Assembly (NCBI GenBank): GCA_947854175.1
Contig: CANTYJ010000022.1
Location: 1-64,000, forward strand
Length of the DNA: 64,000 bases
Source of the DNA: an uncultured Turicimonas sp.
Lineage (GTDB): Bacteria > Pseudomonadota > Gammaproteobacteria > Burkholderiales > Burkholderiaceae_F
Reading direction: 5' to 3'
A program made the translations under genes and the position numbers. Shown piece after piece: positions 1 to 9,977 of the stretch; position 1 is the stretch's first letter, and every line of letters starts with the position of its first letter. A model generated the notes under the pieces. It was not told the DNA's origin. It was given only the letters and a program-made list of their open reading frames with translations, and did no database searches.

Positions 1-458
1 AAGAAAGCCAAGAGAAAACTCGAGTCTGATAAGAAATATATCCGACAAACCAAAGAAGCAGAACCTAGAAGACTTCAGCAGAGATTGAAGAAGTCTTGAC
101 AAGTCTTGGGCATACTTCGCGATTCAAGTATTTGTTTGAGCCCGAAAATCTATCAATCAACGACGATCAAAGAAAAACATATCCCAACAGATTCAAATTG
201 TTGCGTATTTAAAAAAAAGAGTATCACTTTCTCTTGGATAAATATCTAATAAAAAAGAGTAACTTGAAGGTCTAATTAATCAGGATATCTGTCAATTTTT
301 AAAGATTCTTACTAAACATTTTTATTCTAAAAAGAAAAACTTTTCCATAACAAAACCCTGATAATCCCTTGGTAGACAATAGTTATGTGTTGAAAACTCA
401 ACTAAATCGAATTGACTTAAGTAAAGCCAGAAAATCCGTAAAAGAGAATTAATTACAA

Positions 459-480
459 AAATACCTATTAATAGGTATTT
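459..480. promoter_or_regulatory. Perfect 22-bp palindrome AAATACCTATT/AATAGGTATTT in the leader upstream of mccA; candidate operator
   Basis: Read directly: the two 11-bp halves are exact reverse complements; located about 155 bp upstream of the octaheme cytochrome start in a roughly 530-bp non-coding region. Confidence 0.5.
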
Positions 481-634
481 CTTTTAGAAGCAGAATAAGG
501 TTACTACCTAAAATACTTATCTTATATGGCTTAAAAATTTCTTAACTTAACATGAAGTCAGATTAGCAAAACCCTCTTGACTAATCTTTACCAATCGATG
601 CTTCAATTTTTGAGAAGCCTCACAAGGAGACTTT

Positions 635-2689
635 ATGTCAAATTACAACACTATAGCTTTAGGCATTGGTTTGGCGACTGCAATAGTTTCATCATATGCT
701 TTTGCTGCAGAAGGACAACCTTTGCCTCCTCCTAAAGTCAATGCATTGACTCAAAAGGTTTGGGATAATCCAGATGTGACGGAACCAACAAAGGGTATTC
801 GCACTTTACAGGACTATATCGTTCAAGAAAAAGAAATGTGGGATTATTTATTTGAAAATCATCCTATATTTGCGACTTACGGTAAAGATGGCCGAGTTAT
901 TGGAACACCCGCAATTTCAACACGTGGCTCGGAATACTTAGGTGAAGGAAACGCACAGAAATATTCAAGCCATCAACCGGGCAATCGTCCGATGGCCTCA
1001 CAATATAGATTAGGACAGCGCAGTATTCTTGACTTTCCTAATAAGTTTGTTGGACCGGATAAATGCGGTGAATGCCACGCTATTCAGTACGAACAGTGGA
1101 AACGCTCCCGCCATGCGCAAACAATTCGCTTCCCCGGCGAACATCCTGAAGTTGATAACGATCTGAAGAAAAAACTGTACGGTTCAGACGCTTCTATCCT
1201 TCCGGACGGTATTACCGCAGATGTGATCTATGCCACAATCGGTACTCCAAGAACGAAATACGGTTATATCGACGCTTGGCTCGTTAGAGGTTCATATCAT
1301 GTCCGTGACGGCCTATTAAAAGACGGTACAGGTAAGGTTGTTGCAGGTGGTAACCAGTTCTCCCGTGGTTGGGCCGAATGGTTAACACCTGAAAAAGCCA
1401 AACAAATTAACGCTTTGATCCCTGACTTCCCGACAGAATTGAGCCAGTTCGGTCCGTCAGCCTCTCACCAGTGGGGTATGACATCCTACGGTTCAACTTA
1501 CGAAGGCAAACTGTTATTCCAGTCTGCAACTTCTTATTGTGAAGTTTGCCATGCATTTAAGTTTGACTTCAAAGACAAGAAAGAATTCTTTGCTGCTTTA
1601 GGTAATCCTAAAGAACTTCAGAAGCACACTATCTCTAAAGGTATCGCTTGTGAAGAATGCCACGGTGAAGGCGGCCACTTGGTTGGTAATACTAACAATA
1701 TGAAGACCAATTGCGATCGTTGCCACCAACGTCTCAATTTCATCGAAGACGAAGTCGACAGACCTGATGCCAAGGGCAAATTAGAACGTGCATTTAACGC
1801 TAAGACAAAATCTTCTTGCCCGTCTTGTGGTACAGAAGGTGCCCAGCTGTTCATGTCTAAGCACTATGAAAAAGGCATGCGTTGCGTAACATGTCATGAT
1901 CCTCATGAAGTTACAAGCAACGATTGGCAATCCGGTATCACTCGCCCGGCAATCCGTCAGACATGTCAGGACTGCCATAAGGTTCAAGCCGAGATGATTG
2001 CAAATACTGACACACATAGCAAGGTTGACTGCATTGCTTGCCATATGCCGTTCACAATGAGCTGTGAAAACTTTACAGCTATCCAACGTCCTGATATGGC
2101 CGGTTTCGACGCCGTTAGACGTTCTCACCTCTTCAAGATTGAAGTTGATCCTGAGAAGAAGATGATGAATCCGGGCCCAGGACAATCTCGCGCTTCTAAT
2201 TCTAAGGGCTGGAGAATTTCTCGTGACGAAGAAGGCCATGGTTACGTTGACTTGATGTGGAGCTGCGCCAGAACATCAATAGCGGACTTCACAGTTGTTG
2301 AAGGTCAAGGCTGTCATAGCCCGTTCCAGTCTGAACTTGATCAAGGCCTGATCTATCAGGATCAGAAAGAGATCTACGGCGAAGTCATGAAGTGGCAAAA
2401 CCCGATTAAGGAAGGTCATCAGAAGAATGTTGATGCTATGAATAGAATCAATAAACTTCTTGAAGTTACCAAGTTGACACCTGAACAAAGAACTGAAGCT
2501 ATGCTTCTGATTGATAAGGCTGGTGAAATTATCAAACAGGTTCAGGAAGACGGTTCCTGGGGTGTGCATGCTTTCAATTACACAAAACAACGTGTAGAGA
2601 CAGCTCAAGCTTACCTAACTAAGGCTCAGGCTATAATCGACCAGGGTGGTTATCAAAAAGCCCGTCCGGTTCAGACTGCTGCTAAATAG
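635..2689 (+). CDS. mccA: Octaheme c-type cytochrome, MccA/SirA-type dissimilatory sulfite reductase
   Basis: N-terminal signal peptide; seven CXXCH motifs (CGECH, CEVCH, CEECH, CDRCH, CVTCH, CQDCH, CIACH) plus one CX15CH ([18 protein letters not shown]), the hallmark of MccA/SirA; downstream genes match mcc/sir operons. Confidence 0.93.
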   Translation: MSNYNTIALGIGLATAIVSSYAFAAEGQPLPPPKVNALTQKVWDNPDVTEPTKGIRTLQDYIVQEKEMWDYLFENHPIFATYGKDGRVIGTPAISTRGSEYLGEGNAQKYSSHQPGNRPMASQYRLGQRSILDFPNKFVGPDKCGECHAIQYEQWKRSRHAQTIRFPGEHPEVDNDLKKKLYGSDASILPDGITADVIYATIGTPRTKYGYIDAWLVRGSYHVRDGLLKDGTGKVVAGGNQFSRGWAEWLTPEKAKQINALIPDFPTELSQFGPSASHQWGMTSYGSTYEGKLLFQSATSYCEVCHAFKFDFKDKKEFFAALGNPKELQKHTISKGIACEECHGEGGHLVGNTNNMKTNCDRCHQRLNFIEDEVDRPDAKGKLERAFNAKTKSSCPSCGTEGAQLFMSKHYEKGMRCVTCHDPHEVTSNDWQSGITRPAIRQTCQDCHKVQAEMIANTDTHSKVDCIACHMPFTMSCENFTAIQRPDMAGFDAVRRSHLFKIEVDPEKKMMNPGPGQSRASNSKGWRISRDEEGHGYVDLMWSCARTSIADFTVVEGQGCHSPFQSELDQGLIYQDQKEIYGEVMKWQNPIKEGHQKNVDAMNRINKLLEVTKLTPEQRTEAMLLIDKAGEIIKQVQEDGSWGVHAFNYTKQRVETAQAYLTKAQAIIDQGGYQKARPVQTAAK

Positions 2690-2712
2690 GTAAGAAGTAC
2701 CAAAAATTAAAT

Positions 2713-2734
2713 ATTCGGACCGCAAGGTCCGAAT
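2713..2734 (+). other. Perfect 9-bp hairpin with GCAA tetraloop between mccA and the rhodanese gene; no U-tract
   Basis: ATTCGGACC-GCAA-GGTCCGAAT read directly. Confidence 0.7.
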
Positions 2735-2750
2735 CGAACCGAGAAGAAGT

Positions 2751-3179
2751 ATGAATAAAAAAGTAATCCAGACAGTGTTCTTAATTTTAGGTTTGTCCCT
2801 GTGTGGGTTCCGCGTAGAGGCGGGTGGTGGTGGAGAACCGGTTGAGGCACCTGTATATGAGGAATTGTTAAACCAGATTTCCATGAGGGAAGCAGAAATA
2901 CTATGGGAAAATGGAGTTCCTTTTTACGATGTCAATACTTTTGAAGTTTGGAGTCAGGGTTACATTCCGGGAGCCAAGTTCTTTAATGTTCGTAACTGGA
3001 AAGAACTCCTGCCGAAAAATAAAGATAAAACAATCGTGTTTTATTGTGCCAATAAACTTTGTACTTCTAGCGAAATGGCTGCACGGGAAGTGATGAAGCT
3101 TGGTTATACCGATGTCCGACAAATGCCGGATGGTATTGACGGGTGGAAACTCTCCGGAAGAAAAGTAGAGATGCCTTAA
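2751..3179 (+). CDS. Secreted rhodanese-like domain protein
   Basis: Signal peptide; rhodanese pattern FYDVNTFEVWSQGYIPGAKFFNV...CANKLCTSSEMAAREVMKLGY...GIDGW. Confidence 0.85.
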   Translation: MNKKVIQTVFLILGLSLCGFRVEAGGGGEPVEAPVYEELLNQISMREAEILWENGVPFYDVNTFEVWSQGYIPGAKFFNVRNWKELLPKNKDKTIVFYCANKLCTSSEMAAREVMKLGYTDVRQMPDGIDGWKLSGRKVEMP

Positions 3180-3226
3180 AACGTTCTCTAAATAGATTCA
3201 GATTTACTTATATAGAAAGATTTACT

Positions 3227-4024
3227 ATGTCAACCTTAAATAAAACTTTGTTGTCAGTCGCGTTGACCTTCGCATTCGTAGGTTCCGCTTTTGCTCAAGA
3301 AATGAACCCGGAGGCCAAAGAGTCTTACAGCTTAGGTGCTTCAGTCGGCCATCATTTATCTTCACAGATCTATAGACAATCCGAACTTGGCGCACCCGTT
3401 GATGTTGATAAGGTTGTCGAAGGGTTTATGGACGCTCTCAAGAATAAGAGCAAACTTACAGATGAACAACTCCTTGATGTTCTCAATAAAAGAGCTGAAA
3501 AACTTAATGAACTTTATGAAACCAAATTAGCCCAGGTTAAACAAACCAATGCTAAGGAAGGTCAGGCTTATTTAGATAAAAATAAGGCCAAAAAGCACGT
3601 TATAGTTACAGCTTCAGGCTTGCAAGTTGAGAATGTGGTTGTTGGTAAGGGTCCTTCTCCTAAAGAAGAAGATGTAGTAACGATGGAGTATTCAGGTCAT
3701 TTGGTTAACGGGACTCCTTTTACAACACGGGACGGAAAACCGGTTGAGGAAAGAAGCGTCGTTATGACCTTGATTCCAGGCTTTCAGGAAGGTCTGAAAC
3801 AAATGAAAGAAGGTGGAAAATCTATCTTTACAATCCCTGCCAAATTAGCTTACGGAGAAGAAGGAGCAGGTCCTGTACCTCCGGAATCGGTTCTAATTTT
3901 TGAAGTCACACTCAAAAAAGTTGAAAAACCCGGAGCTGGTAAAAAAGAAGGGGCAAACGCTATGCCTGCAGGCCATCCGAAGGTCGATCAAGATCGTCCG
4001 CAAAAGATGTGGCCTCATAGCTAA
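3227..4024 (+). CDS. Periplasmic FKBP-type peptidyl-prolyl cis-trans isomerase (MccB-like)
   Basis: Signal peptide from ATG 3227; FKBP_N-like plus FKBP domain (VTMEYSGHLVNGTPF...IPGFQEGLKQMKEGGKSIFTIPAKLAYGEEGAG-VPPESVLIFEVTL). Confidence 0.88.
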   Translation: MSTLNKTLLSVALTFAFVGSAFAQEMNPEAKESYSLGASVGHHLSSQIYRQSELGAPVDVDKVVEGFMDALKNKSKLTDEQLLDVLNKRAEKLNELYETKLAQVKQTNAKEGQAYLDKNKAKKHVIVTASGLQVENVVVGKGPSPKEEDVVTMEYSGHLVNGTPFTTRDGKPVEERSVVMTLIPGFQEGLKQMKEGGKSIFTIPAKLAYGEEGAGPVPPESVLIFEVTLKKVEKPGAGKKEGANAMPAGHPKVDQDRPQKMWPHS

Positions 4025-4036
4025 TAAGGAGAGAAT

Positions 4037-4690
4037 ATGTTCAACGGTCTAACAGGACTTTTCGCCATCGTAATTGCAGTAATTGTTTTCATCTTCGGAT
4101 GGTACGGTTACCGAAATTCCCGTCAAGGACTCCATAGACCGGTTCTCGCAGGTGTTGTAATTTTATTAGTCGCATTCTCAGTCGGGATTTATGCTTATAC
4201 AGGTCGTTTCAATGAGTGGCAAAATGCTCAAGTCAACGTTGACACAGATCCTCGTTTAGCAGCGAAGATCACGTTGGCCAGAAAGGTAGCCGCTGAACAA
4301 CCCAATAATCCTGAATCCCTAAGAGAACTCGGCGAGCTTTATATGCAAGGAGGGCTCTTTGGAGAAAGCGCAGAGAGTTTTGATAAGGCTTTACAACTTT
4401 CTGGTCCAAATGCCCGTTTATACGGAATGAAGGCCAGAGCACTGTACTACAGGGATAAAAGAGAATTAACCTTGGAAGTCAGTAAAACCATTAATCAAGC
4501 CCTTGATCTTTATCCGGCTGAGCCATTAAGCAGAATGCTTCTTGCCGAACATGCTTACCGACAAAAAGATTACAAGACTGCAATCAGAGAATGGAAAGTG
4601 ATCATAGATTTCCATAGCTCCCCCGGACATGAATTAGCCATTAAAAAAGCTATTTCCAATGCCGAGGAAAAACTAGCTCAAAATAAATAA
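4037..4690 (+). CDS. Membrane-anchored TPR protein, CcmI/NrfG-like cytochrome c maturation factor
   Basis: N-terminal TM segments then TPR-type repeats (NPESLRELGELYMQGGLFGESAESFDKAL). Confidence 0.75.
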   Translation: MFNGLTGLFAIVIAVIVFIFGWYGYRNSRQGLHRPVLAGVVILLVAFSVGIYAYTGRFNEWQNAQVNVDTDPRLAAKITLARKVAAEQPNNPESLRELGELYMQGGLFGESAESFDKALQLSGPNARLYGMKARALYYRDKRELTLEVSKTINQALDLYPAEPLSRMLLAEHAYRQKDYKTAIREWKVIIDFHSSPGHELAIKKAISNAEEKLAQNK

Positions 4691-4723
4691 AGACGGATTA
4701 TTAGTCCGTCATGGAGATTCACC

Positions 4724-5458
4724 GTGAGTATAACAATCGACAGAAGAAGATTTCTTGCCGGTACAACCGCGGGATCGTTGATGGTTCTTTCTCTCGGGGC
4801 ATGTAAGCCCAATGACCAGAAGGCTACCCTCGACTCCAAGGAGAATAATGCTCAGCCTCAACCACATTATGCGATGGTTTTTGATCAGAACAAATGCATC
4901 GGTTGCGGTCTTTGCAAAACTGCCTGTAATGAAACCAATCAGTTGCCCAAAGGCGTTTCTCGTCTGGTTCTGGAACGTCAGACTACACATGTTCCCGGCA
5001 CAGCTTGTCCGGTTTGTGGAAAACTTGAAGGATGCGACTGTGAACGTGTATATGTCCGTGTATCTTGTCAGCAGTGCCAGGATGCACCGTGCGTAAGAGT
5101 TTGCCCGACAGGAGCCGCTCATCGGGACCCGAAGACAGGAATTGTGACAATGGATGCTGACAAATGTGTAGGATGCAAATATTGCATCGCCGCTTGTCCC
5201 TACAACGTCCGTTTCATTAACTCCGAAACAAAAGTTGCTGACAACTGCGATTTTTGTCTCAACACTAAATTAGCTAAGGGTGAAGAACCGGCCTGTGTAC
5301 AGGTCTGCCGCCACGGAGCACTATACTTCGGCGACATTAATGATCCTTCAACCATCATTAGCCGTTTATTGCGAGTTAAAGATACTGTTCGCATTCGTCC
5401 TCACCTTGGTACAGAACCAAGCCTGAGATATATTCCGGTAACCAAAGAAGGAGTCTGA
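4724..5458 (+). CDS. mccC: Tat-exported 4Fe-4S ferredoxin-type protein (MccC/NrfC-like)
   Basis: Twin-arginine start DRRRFLAGTTAG; multiple CxxCxxCxxxC clusters (CIGCGLCKTACN, CQQCQDAPCVRVCP, CVGCKYCIAACPYN). Confidence 0.88.
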   Translation: MSITIDRRRFLAGTTAGSLMVLSLGACKPNDQKATLDSKENNAQPQPHYAMVFDQNKCIGCGLCKTACNETNQLPKGVSRLVLERQTTHVPGTACPVCGKLEGCDCERVYVRVSCQQCQDAPCVRVCPTGAAHRDPKTGIVTMDADKCVGCKYCIAACPYNVRFINSETKVADNCDFCLNTKLAKGEEPACVQVCRHGALYFGDINDPSTIISRLLRVKDTVRIRPHLGTEPSLRYIPVTKEGV

Positions 5459-5460
5459 TT

Positions 5461-6399
5461 ATGCTGGACTTTACCATCGGTTTATCAGAAGGTGTCGCCT
5501 GGCCTTGGCCAATTGCAGTTTATCTTTTCCTGGCCGGCATCTCAGGTGGTGCCGTGGCTGTTGCGATTTGCATTAACTTGTTCCGGGGTGTTCATGCCAA
5601 CACTCCTATCATGAAAGCTGCAACATTAGTCGGTTTCGTAACCATAGTGCTTGGCATGGTATGTCTGGTATTAGACTTAACCAATCCTCTGTTTTTCTGG
5701 AAGATTCTGGTTTACTACAACCTGACATCCGTCATGAGCATCGGTGTAATAGCATTGCTGTTTTACATCCCGTTGGTTTTTGTGCTGATGTGTGTTGCAT
5801 TAAGAGAAGAAATCGTTTCCTTTAGTTTCCTTAAATGGCTGGATCCGATTATCGGTTTCTTTGGAAAATTCCGCGTTGCACTCGATTGGATAGTTCTTTT
5901 ACTGGCTATTGCAATTTGTGCATACACCGGCTTCCTGATTTCTGCTCTTATCCGCTTCCCGCTAATCAATACAGCCGTACTTCCAGCCTTATTCGTTGCA
6001 TCCGGCTTTTCTGCAGGATGCGCGGCCACCAAAGTACTATCTACATGGTTATTCAATGCAGATCGTCATGGTCCTGAGCTTCACATTCTTCACTTGGCCG
6101 AGTGGCCTATCATGGCAGTCGAAGCAATGTGCCTGTTGATGATTTTCGTTGCTCTTGCCACCGGAAACTCAGCAGCCAAAGAAGCTGTTGCCGGATTTAC
6201 CACAGGTGTGTGGGCAGATGTATTCTGGATTGGAGCTGTTGGAATCGGCTTTATCGTTCCATTATTTCTTAATTTCTTCGGAAGCAAATCGTTCAGAGAA
6301 GGTGCTTGCGCTTTCTATGTATCCGGTTTGGCCGCCATTGGTGGAATGATGTGTCTGCGTCTTTTCATCATTTACGCCGGTCAGATTAACGCTATTTAA
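5461..6399 (+). CDS. mccD: NrfD/PsrC-type integral membrane quinol oxidase subunit (MccD-like)
   Basis: Polytopic membrane protein with NrfD-like N-terminus (WPWPIAVYLFLAGISGGAVAVA), directly after the Fe-S subunit. Confidence 0.87.
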   Translation: MLDFTIGLSEGVAWPWPIAVYLFLAGISGGAVAVAICINLFRGVHANTPIMKAATLVGFVTIVLGMVCLVLDLTNPLFFWKILVYYNLTSVMSIGVIALLFYIPLVFVLMCVALREEIVSFSFLKWLDPIIGFFGKFRVALDWIVLLLAIAICAYTGFLISALIRFPLINTAVLPALFVASGFSAGCAATKVLSTWLFNADRHGPELHILHLAEWPIMAVEAMCLLMIFVALATGNSAAKEAVAGFTTGVWADVFWIGAVGIGFIVPLFLNFFGSKSFREGACAFYVSGLAAIGGMMCLRLFIIYAGQINAI

Positions 6400-6409
6400 A
6401 AACTTTCTG

Positions 6410-6441
6410 TATTGCTCCGGGAGTTCACTTCCGGGGCAATA
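6410..6441 (+). other. Intergenic hairpin between nrfD-like and nosL-like genes, no U-tract
   Basis: TATTGCTCCGG ... CCGGGGCAATA complementarity read directly. Confidence 0.5.
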
Positions 6442-6495
6442 TTTGCATATTATTTTCAGACGATCCTTCTTACCAAGACCAAAGCAGAGCCTATT

Positions 6496-7002
6496 ATGCA
6501 GCTACTAAGTAAATTATTGCTCACCTCTTTCCTATTCGTCTTATTAGTTGGCTGTAATAACAGTGAACAAAAAGCAGCTCAACAACCTGTTGTTTTTGAT
6601 AAACACGACAGATGTCAGATTTGTGGAATGGTAATCCTGAATTATCCGGGAGCCAAAGCTCAAGTTTTTATCAAAGATAATAAAGATGCTCTTAAATTCT
6701 GTTCCGTAAAAGACGGATTCGTATTTATTCTTCAGCCCGAAAATAACAAACGACTGGAGAATTTTTTCGTAAGCGATTTTGGAAACACTAAAGACATTCC
6801 TCTGAACGAAAAAATGCTTAAAGCTCAAAATGCCGTCTATGTTGCAGGTTCTGACGTCAGAGGCGCAATGGGCAAATCAATACTTCCATTTGCAACCGAA
6901 GATGCTGCAAAGGCATTCAAGGCTCAACATGGCGGAACTATCGTCAAATACAACGAGGTTAACCTCGAGTTATTGAATTTTCTGAAAGGACATAAAAAAT
7001 GA
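6496..7002 (+). CDS. NosL-like copper-binding lipoprotein
   Basis: Lipobox LLVGCNNS; CQICGMVI motif and NosL-like body. Confidence 0.82.
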   Translation: MQLLSKLLLTSFLFVLLVGCNNSEQKAAQQPVVFDKHDRCQICGMVILNYPGAKAQVFIKDNKDALKFCSVKDGFVFILQPENNKRLENFFVSDFGNTKDIPLNEKMLKAQNAVYVAGSDVRGAMGKSILPFATEDAAKAFKAQHGGTIVKYNEVNLELLNFLKGHKK

Positions 7003-8267
7003 TAGCCAGGTTCTTAGTGTGCTTGGCTTTATGTGTCACCACCCAAGTGCATGCAAAGTCCTGGCCGGTTCAAACAGCCCATCAATTATCAGAGGCATTA
7101 CGTTTTTCTGAAGCCGGAGATGAAATTCTTGTTAGAAGCGGTAATTATTTAGGAAATTTTGAAATTTCTAAACCTTTGACACTTAAAGGGGAGAAAGATT
7201 CCGTCATCGATTGCAAGAGCAAGGGCAGTTGCATAAAAATCAAAGCAAACAATGTCACTATCTCCGGTTTGACTATCAAAAATTACGGCTCGGATTTGTA
7301 TGAGCTGGATTCCGGCGTTCTTATTTCCGATAACTCAGCCAATATCAAACTATCTCATTTGAAAATAGAGGGAAAAGGGTTTGGGGTCCGCGCCGATCAT
7401 TCAAAAAATATCGATATCACGGATTGTGATATCAGAGGTGATCGTCGAATGCATGTTCTTGACAGAGGAGATGGTGTCTACTTCAAGTACGTCAAAAACG
7501 CGAACCTTCTCAACAATAAAGTCCTTTATACCAGAGACGGTTTTTATTTTGAAAACACAGAAAACAGTGTAAGCAGGGGCAACTATTTTGGCGGCCTCCA
7601 GTATGGAATCCATTATATGTACACTCAAAAAAATTCTGCCTCTGAGAATAAAACCATTGCGTCTATCGGTGGATTTGCCTTAATGGACTCCTCTGATTTG
7701 GACTTTAGAAAAAATATCTCCGAAAGAACCGTCGAATTCGGAATCCTTCTGAACGAAACAAATAATTCTATCGTTAAGGATAATCTGGTCTCGGGGGTTA
7801 AAAATCCCAGAGGAAAAGCAAGTCTTGATACAGAAGGAAAAGGGTTATTTGTTTATGGAGGCGGTGAAAATCTGGTAGAAAACAACCTCTTTAAAAATAA
7901 TGAAGTAGGGGTGGGGGTTGCCATGGGAGGGGAAGGAACCTTGTTAGTTAACAATGCTTTTATTACTAACAAAACTCAGGTCCGCTATGTTGGAACAGGA
8001 AATGTTGAATGGAGTAAAGAAGGGAAAGGAAACTTTTGGGATACTTACCAAGGCTGGGATTTAAACGCAGACGGGACCGGTGACATTGCATATGTCCTTA
8101 ATGATTCCTTAGACAGAATCTTTTGGCTCTATCCCGAGGTCAGGTTTTTAATGAAGAGCCCGTTAGTTAGTCTGTTGAAGTTTATTTCTTCTCAAATCCG
8201 ACTAGATCAGGGGGTCGGAATTACAGACTCTCATCCTTTAACGTCACATCCTTTAGCCGCCAAATAA
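6999..8267 (+). CDS. NosD-like periplasmic right-handed beta-helix protein
   Basis: Signal peptide; parallel beta-helix repeats (DGVYFKYVKNANLLNNKVLYTRDGFYFENTENSVSRGNYF); NosL/F/Y neighbours. Confidence 0.85.
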   Translation: MIARFLVCLALCVTTQVHAKSWPVQTAHQLSEALRFSEAGDEILVRSGNYLGNFEISKPLTLKGEKDSVIDCKSKGSCIKIKANNVTISGLTIKNYGSDLYELDSGVLISDNSANIKLSHLKIEGKGFGVRADHSKNIDITDCDIRGDRRMHVLDRGDGVYFKYVKNANLLNNKVLYTRDGFYFENTENSVSRGNYFGGLQYGIHYMYTQKNSASENKTIASIGGFALMDSSDLDFRKNISERTVEFGILLNETNNSIVKDNLVSGVKNPRGKASLDTEGKGLFVYGGGENLVENNLFKNNEVGVGVAMGGEGTLLVNNAFITNKTQVRYVGTGNVEWSKEGKGNFWDTYQGWDLNADGTGDIAYVLNDSLDRIFWLYPEVRFLMKSPLVSLLKFISSQIRLDQGVGITDSHPLTSHPLAAK

Positions 8268-8270
8268 GTC

Positions 8271-9158
8271 ATGTCTGTTGTTGAGTCTTCGAAACTATCA
8301 GTCTTTAGAAAGAATAAAAAGATTCTTTCCGATGTTTCCTTATCGATTAATGAGGGACAATTGATTGCATTAATCGGGCATAACGGAGCCGGAAAATCGA
8401 CTCTGATAAAGACAATCCTTGGCTTAATTAAGGCAAAAAGCGGCTCCATCCGGGTTTTAGGAAAAGAACCGGGCACAATGAGAGAACTTGTCGGCTACTT
8501 ACCCGAACATGTGACGTTTTATGAAACGTCAACTGTTTTAGATAATCTCAAGTATTTTGCGGATCTCAAAGGCGTTTCATTAGAAAAAGTTAAGGAAATG
8601 ATTTCCATCCTGGGATTATCCAAAATTGAAAATCAAAAAGTATCGCTCTGCTCAAAAGGACAAAGACAAAAATTAGGTTTGGCACAGGCTTTATTAACGA
8701 AGCCCAAACTTCTTTTATTGGATGAACCAACAGTTGGTTTGGATCCGATGGCATCCGATTTTATGTACAAGACACTTGTCGCTTTAAAGGTGCATGGATG
8801 TACGAGTATTGTTTGTACTCATGAACTCCAGCTCATTGAATCCTTCATGGATAAAGCTCTGGTTCTTAACCATGGCCAAATAAAAGCCTTCGGCTCTCTG
8901 GATGAATTAAGTAAACATTTTGATTTACCTGTTTTCATTTCGTCTTCCTCTATCACGCCGGTTATCTCAAAAGAGATTGGCGTTCACGACGGTCACAATG
9001 GAACTATTGAGTGTTCATACTCACATTTAGATGAGACTCTGGAGATTCTCAGACGTAAGTACTTAATCACCGACCTCAAAGTTAAAATGCCTTCTCTCAT
9101 GAATGCTTTTAAAGCTTCTCTTGGAGAAGACGCCGGCGTTGGAGAGGTCCATGAATAA
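8271..9158 (+). CDS. ABC transporter ATP-binding protein, NosF-like
   Basis: Walker A GHNGAGKST, signature CSKGQRQKLGLAQAL, Walker B LLLLDEPTVGLDP. Confidence 0.88.
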   Translation: MSVVESSKLSVFRKNKKILSDVSLSINEGQLIALIGHNGAGKSTLIKTILGLIKAKSGSIRVLGKEPGTMRELVGYLPEHVTFYETSTVLDNLKYFADLKGVSLEKVKEMISILGLSKIENQKVSLCSKGQRQKLGLAQALLTKPKLLLLDEPTVGLDPMASDFMYKTLVALKVHGCTSIVCTHELQLIESFMDKALVLNHGQIKAFGSLDELSKHFDLPVFISSSSITPVISKEIGVHDGHNGTIECSYSHLDETLEILRRKYLITDLKVKMPSLMNAFKASLGEDAGVGEVHE

Positions 9159-9954
9159 GAAATCAGTTGTACAAGTCGTTGCTGTCAAAGAGTTTAGGGA
9201 CAGCGTCCGGAATTTCTGGCTGGTGACCGGCTCTGCCGTCTTCGCATTATTGACGTTTGCTATTTTATTCGGCACCGCTGCCATTGGAGGAAATTTTGTT
9301 TTTCGTCCTTTTGAAACGGTGATGGACTCAATGACAATGATCGGAGTGTTTTTTATTCCGTTGATTGCCATAATGATTAGTTATGATGCGTTTTCGGGTG
9401 AATACGAGTCCGGAACTTTAATGCTTTTGTTAACTTATCCCATCAGCCGAGTATCTTTACTGACCGGCAAACTTCTGGGACAAGGTTTTGCTTTGGTTCT
9501 CTGTATACTCTCTGGAATTTTGCCGGTTGTTCTTTTAAAAGTGGTCGGCGTCTTACCTTATACCTTTAAAGAAATTTTTGAACCACTACTGTTGTTTTTT
9601 GGTTCTGGAATCACACTAGGTGTAATTTTTATTTTATTGTCTTACTTTGTAAGTCTGATAAACAGTACAAAAGGCCGTTCATTAGCAATGTTAATGGCGA
9701 TATGGCTCGTAGTCGTATTTCTTTATGATTTAGGACTATTGATAGTCACTGTAGCCGGAGACGGAGGACTTTCTTCGAAAGTTCTTGCTTATCTGATGGT
9801 ATTGAATCCGACCAGTGCTTTTAGGATGTTCAACCAACAAGAACAAGGCTTAATAACTATATTTTCTTCAGCCCGTCTGGAACTCTATTTGTTGCTATGG
9901 GTGGTAGCTTTATTTTTACTGGACAGCCGGATTTTTGCAAGAAAGTTATATTGA
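9151..9954 (+). CDS. ABC transporter permease, NosY-like
   Basis: Polytopic; ABC-2 type pattern (ISYDAFSGEYESGTLMLLLTYPISR); overlaps the ATPase gene end. Confidence 0.85.
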   Translation: MNKKSVVQVVAVKEFRDSVRNFWLVTGSAVFALLTFAILFGTAAIGGNFVFRPFETVMDSMTMIGVFFIPLIAIMISYDAFSGEYESGTLMLLLTYPISRVSLLTGKLLGQGFALVLCILSGILPVVLLKVVGVLPYTFKEIFEPLLLFFGSGITLGVIFILLSYFVSLINSTKGRSLAMLMAIWLVVVFLYDLGLLIVTVAGDGGLSSKVLAYLMVLNPTSAFRMFNQQEQGLITIFSSARLELYLLLWVVALFLLDSRIFARKLY

Positions 9955-9977
9955 CAATATAGAAGAAAGAGACAATC

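Noticed and set aside
1-99. Frame-1 reading KKAKRKLESDKKYIRQTKEAEPRRLQQRLKKS* at the window start
   Set aside because: It could be the 3' end of a gene, but it is too short to identify and no start is visible
1815-1832. CPSCG as a ninth heme site
   Set aside because: It lacks the distal His; seven CXXCH plus CX15CH already give the expected eight hemes
1781-2239. Antisense ORF (152 aa) in mccA
   Set aside because: Shadow ORF opposite a strongly supported octaheme cytochrome, with no family features
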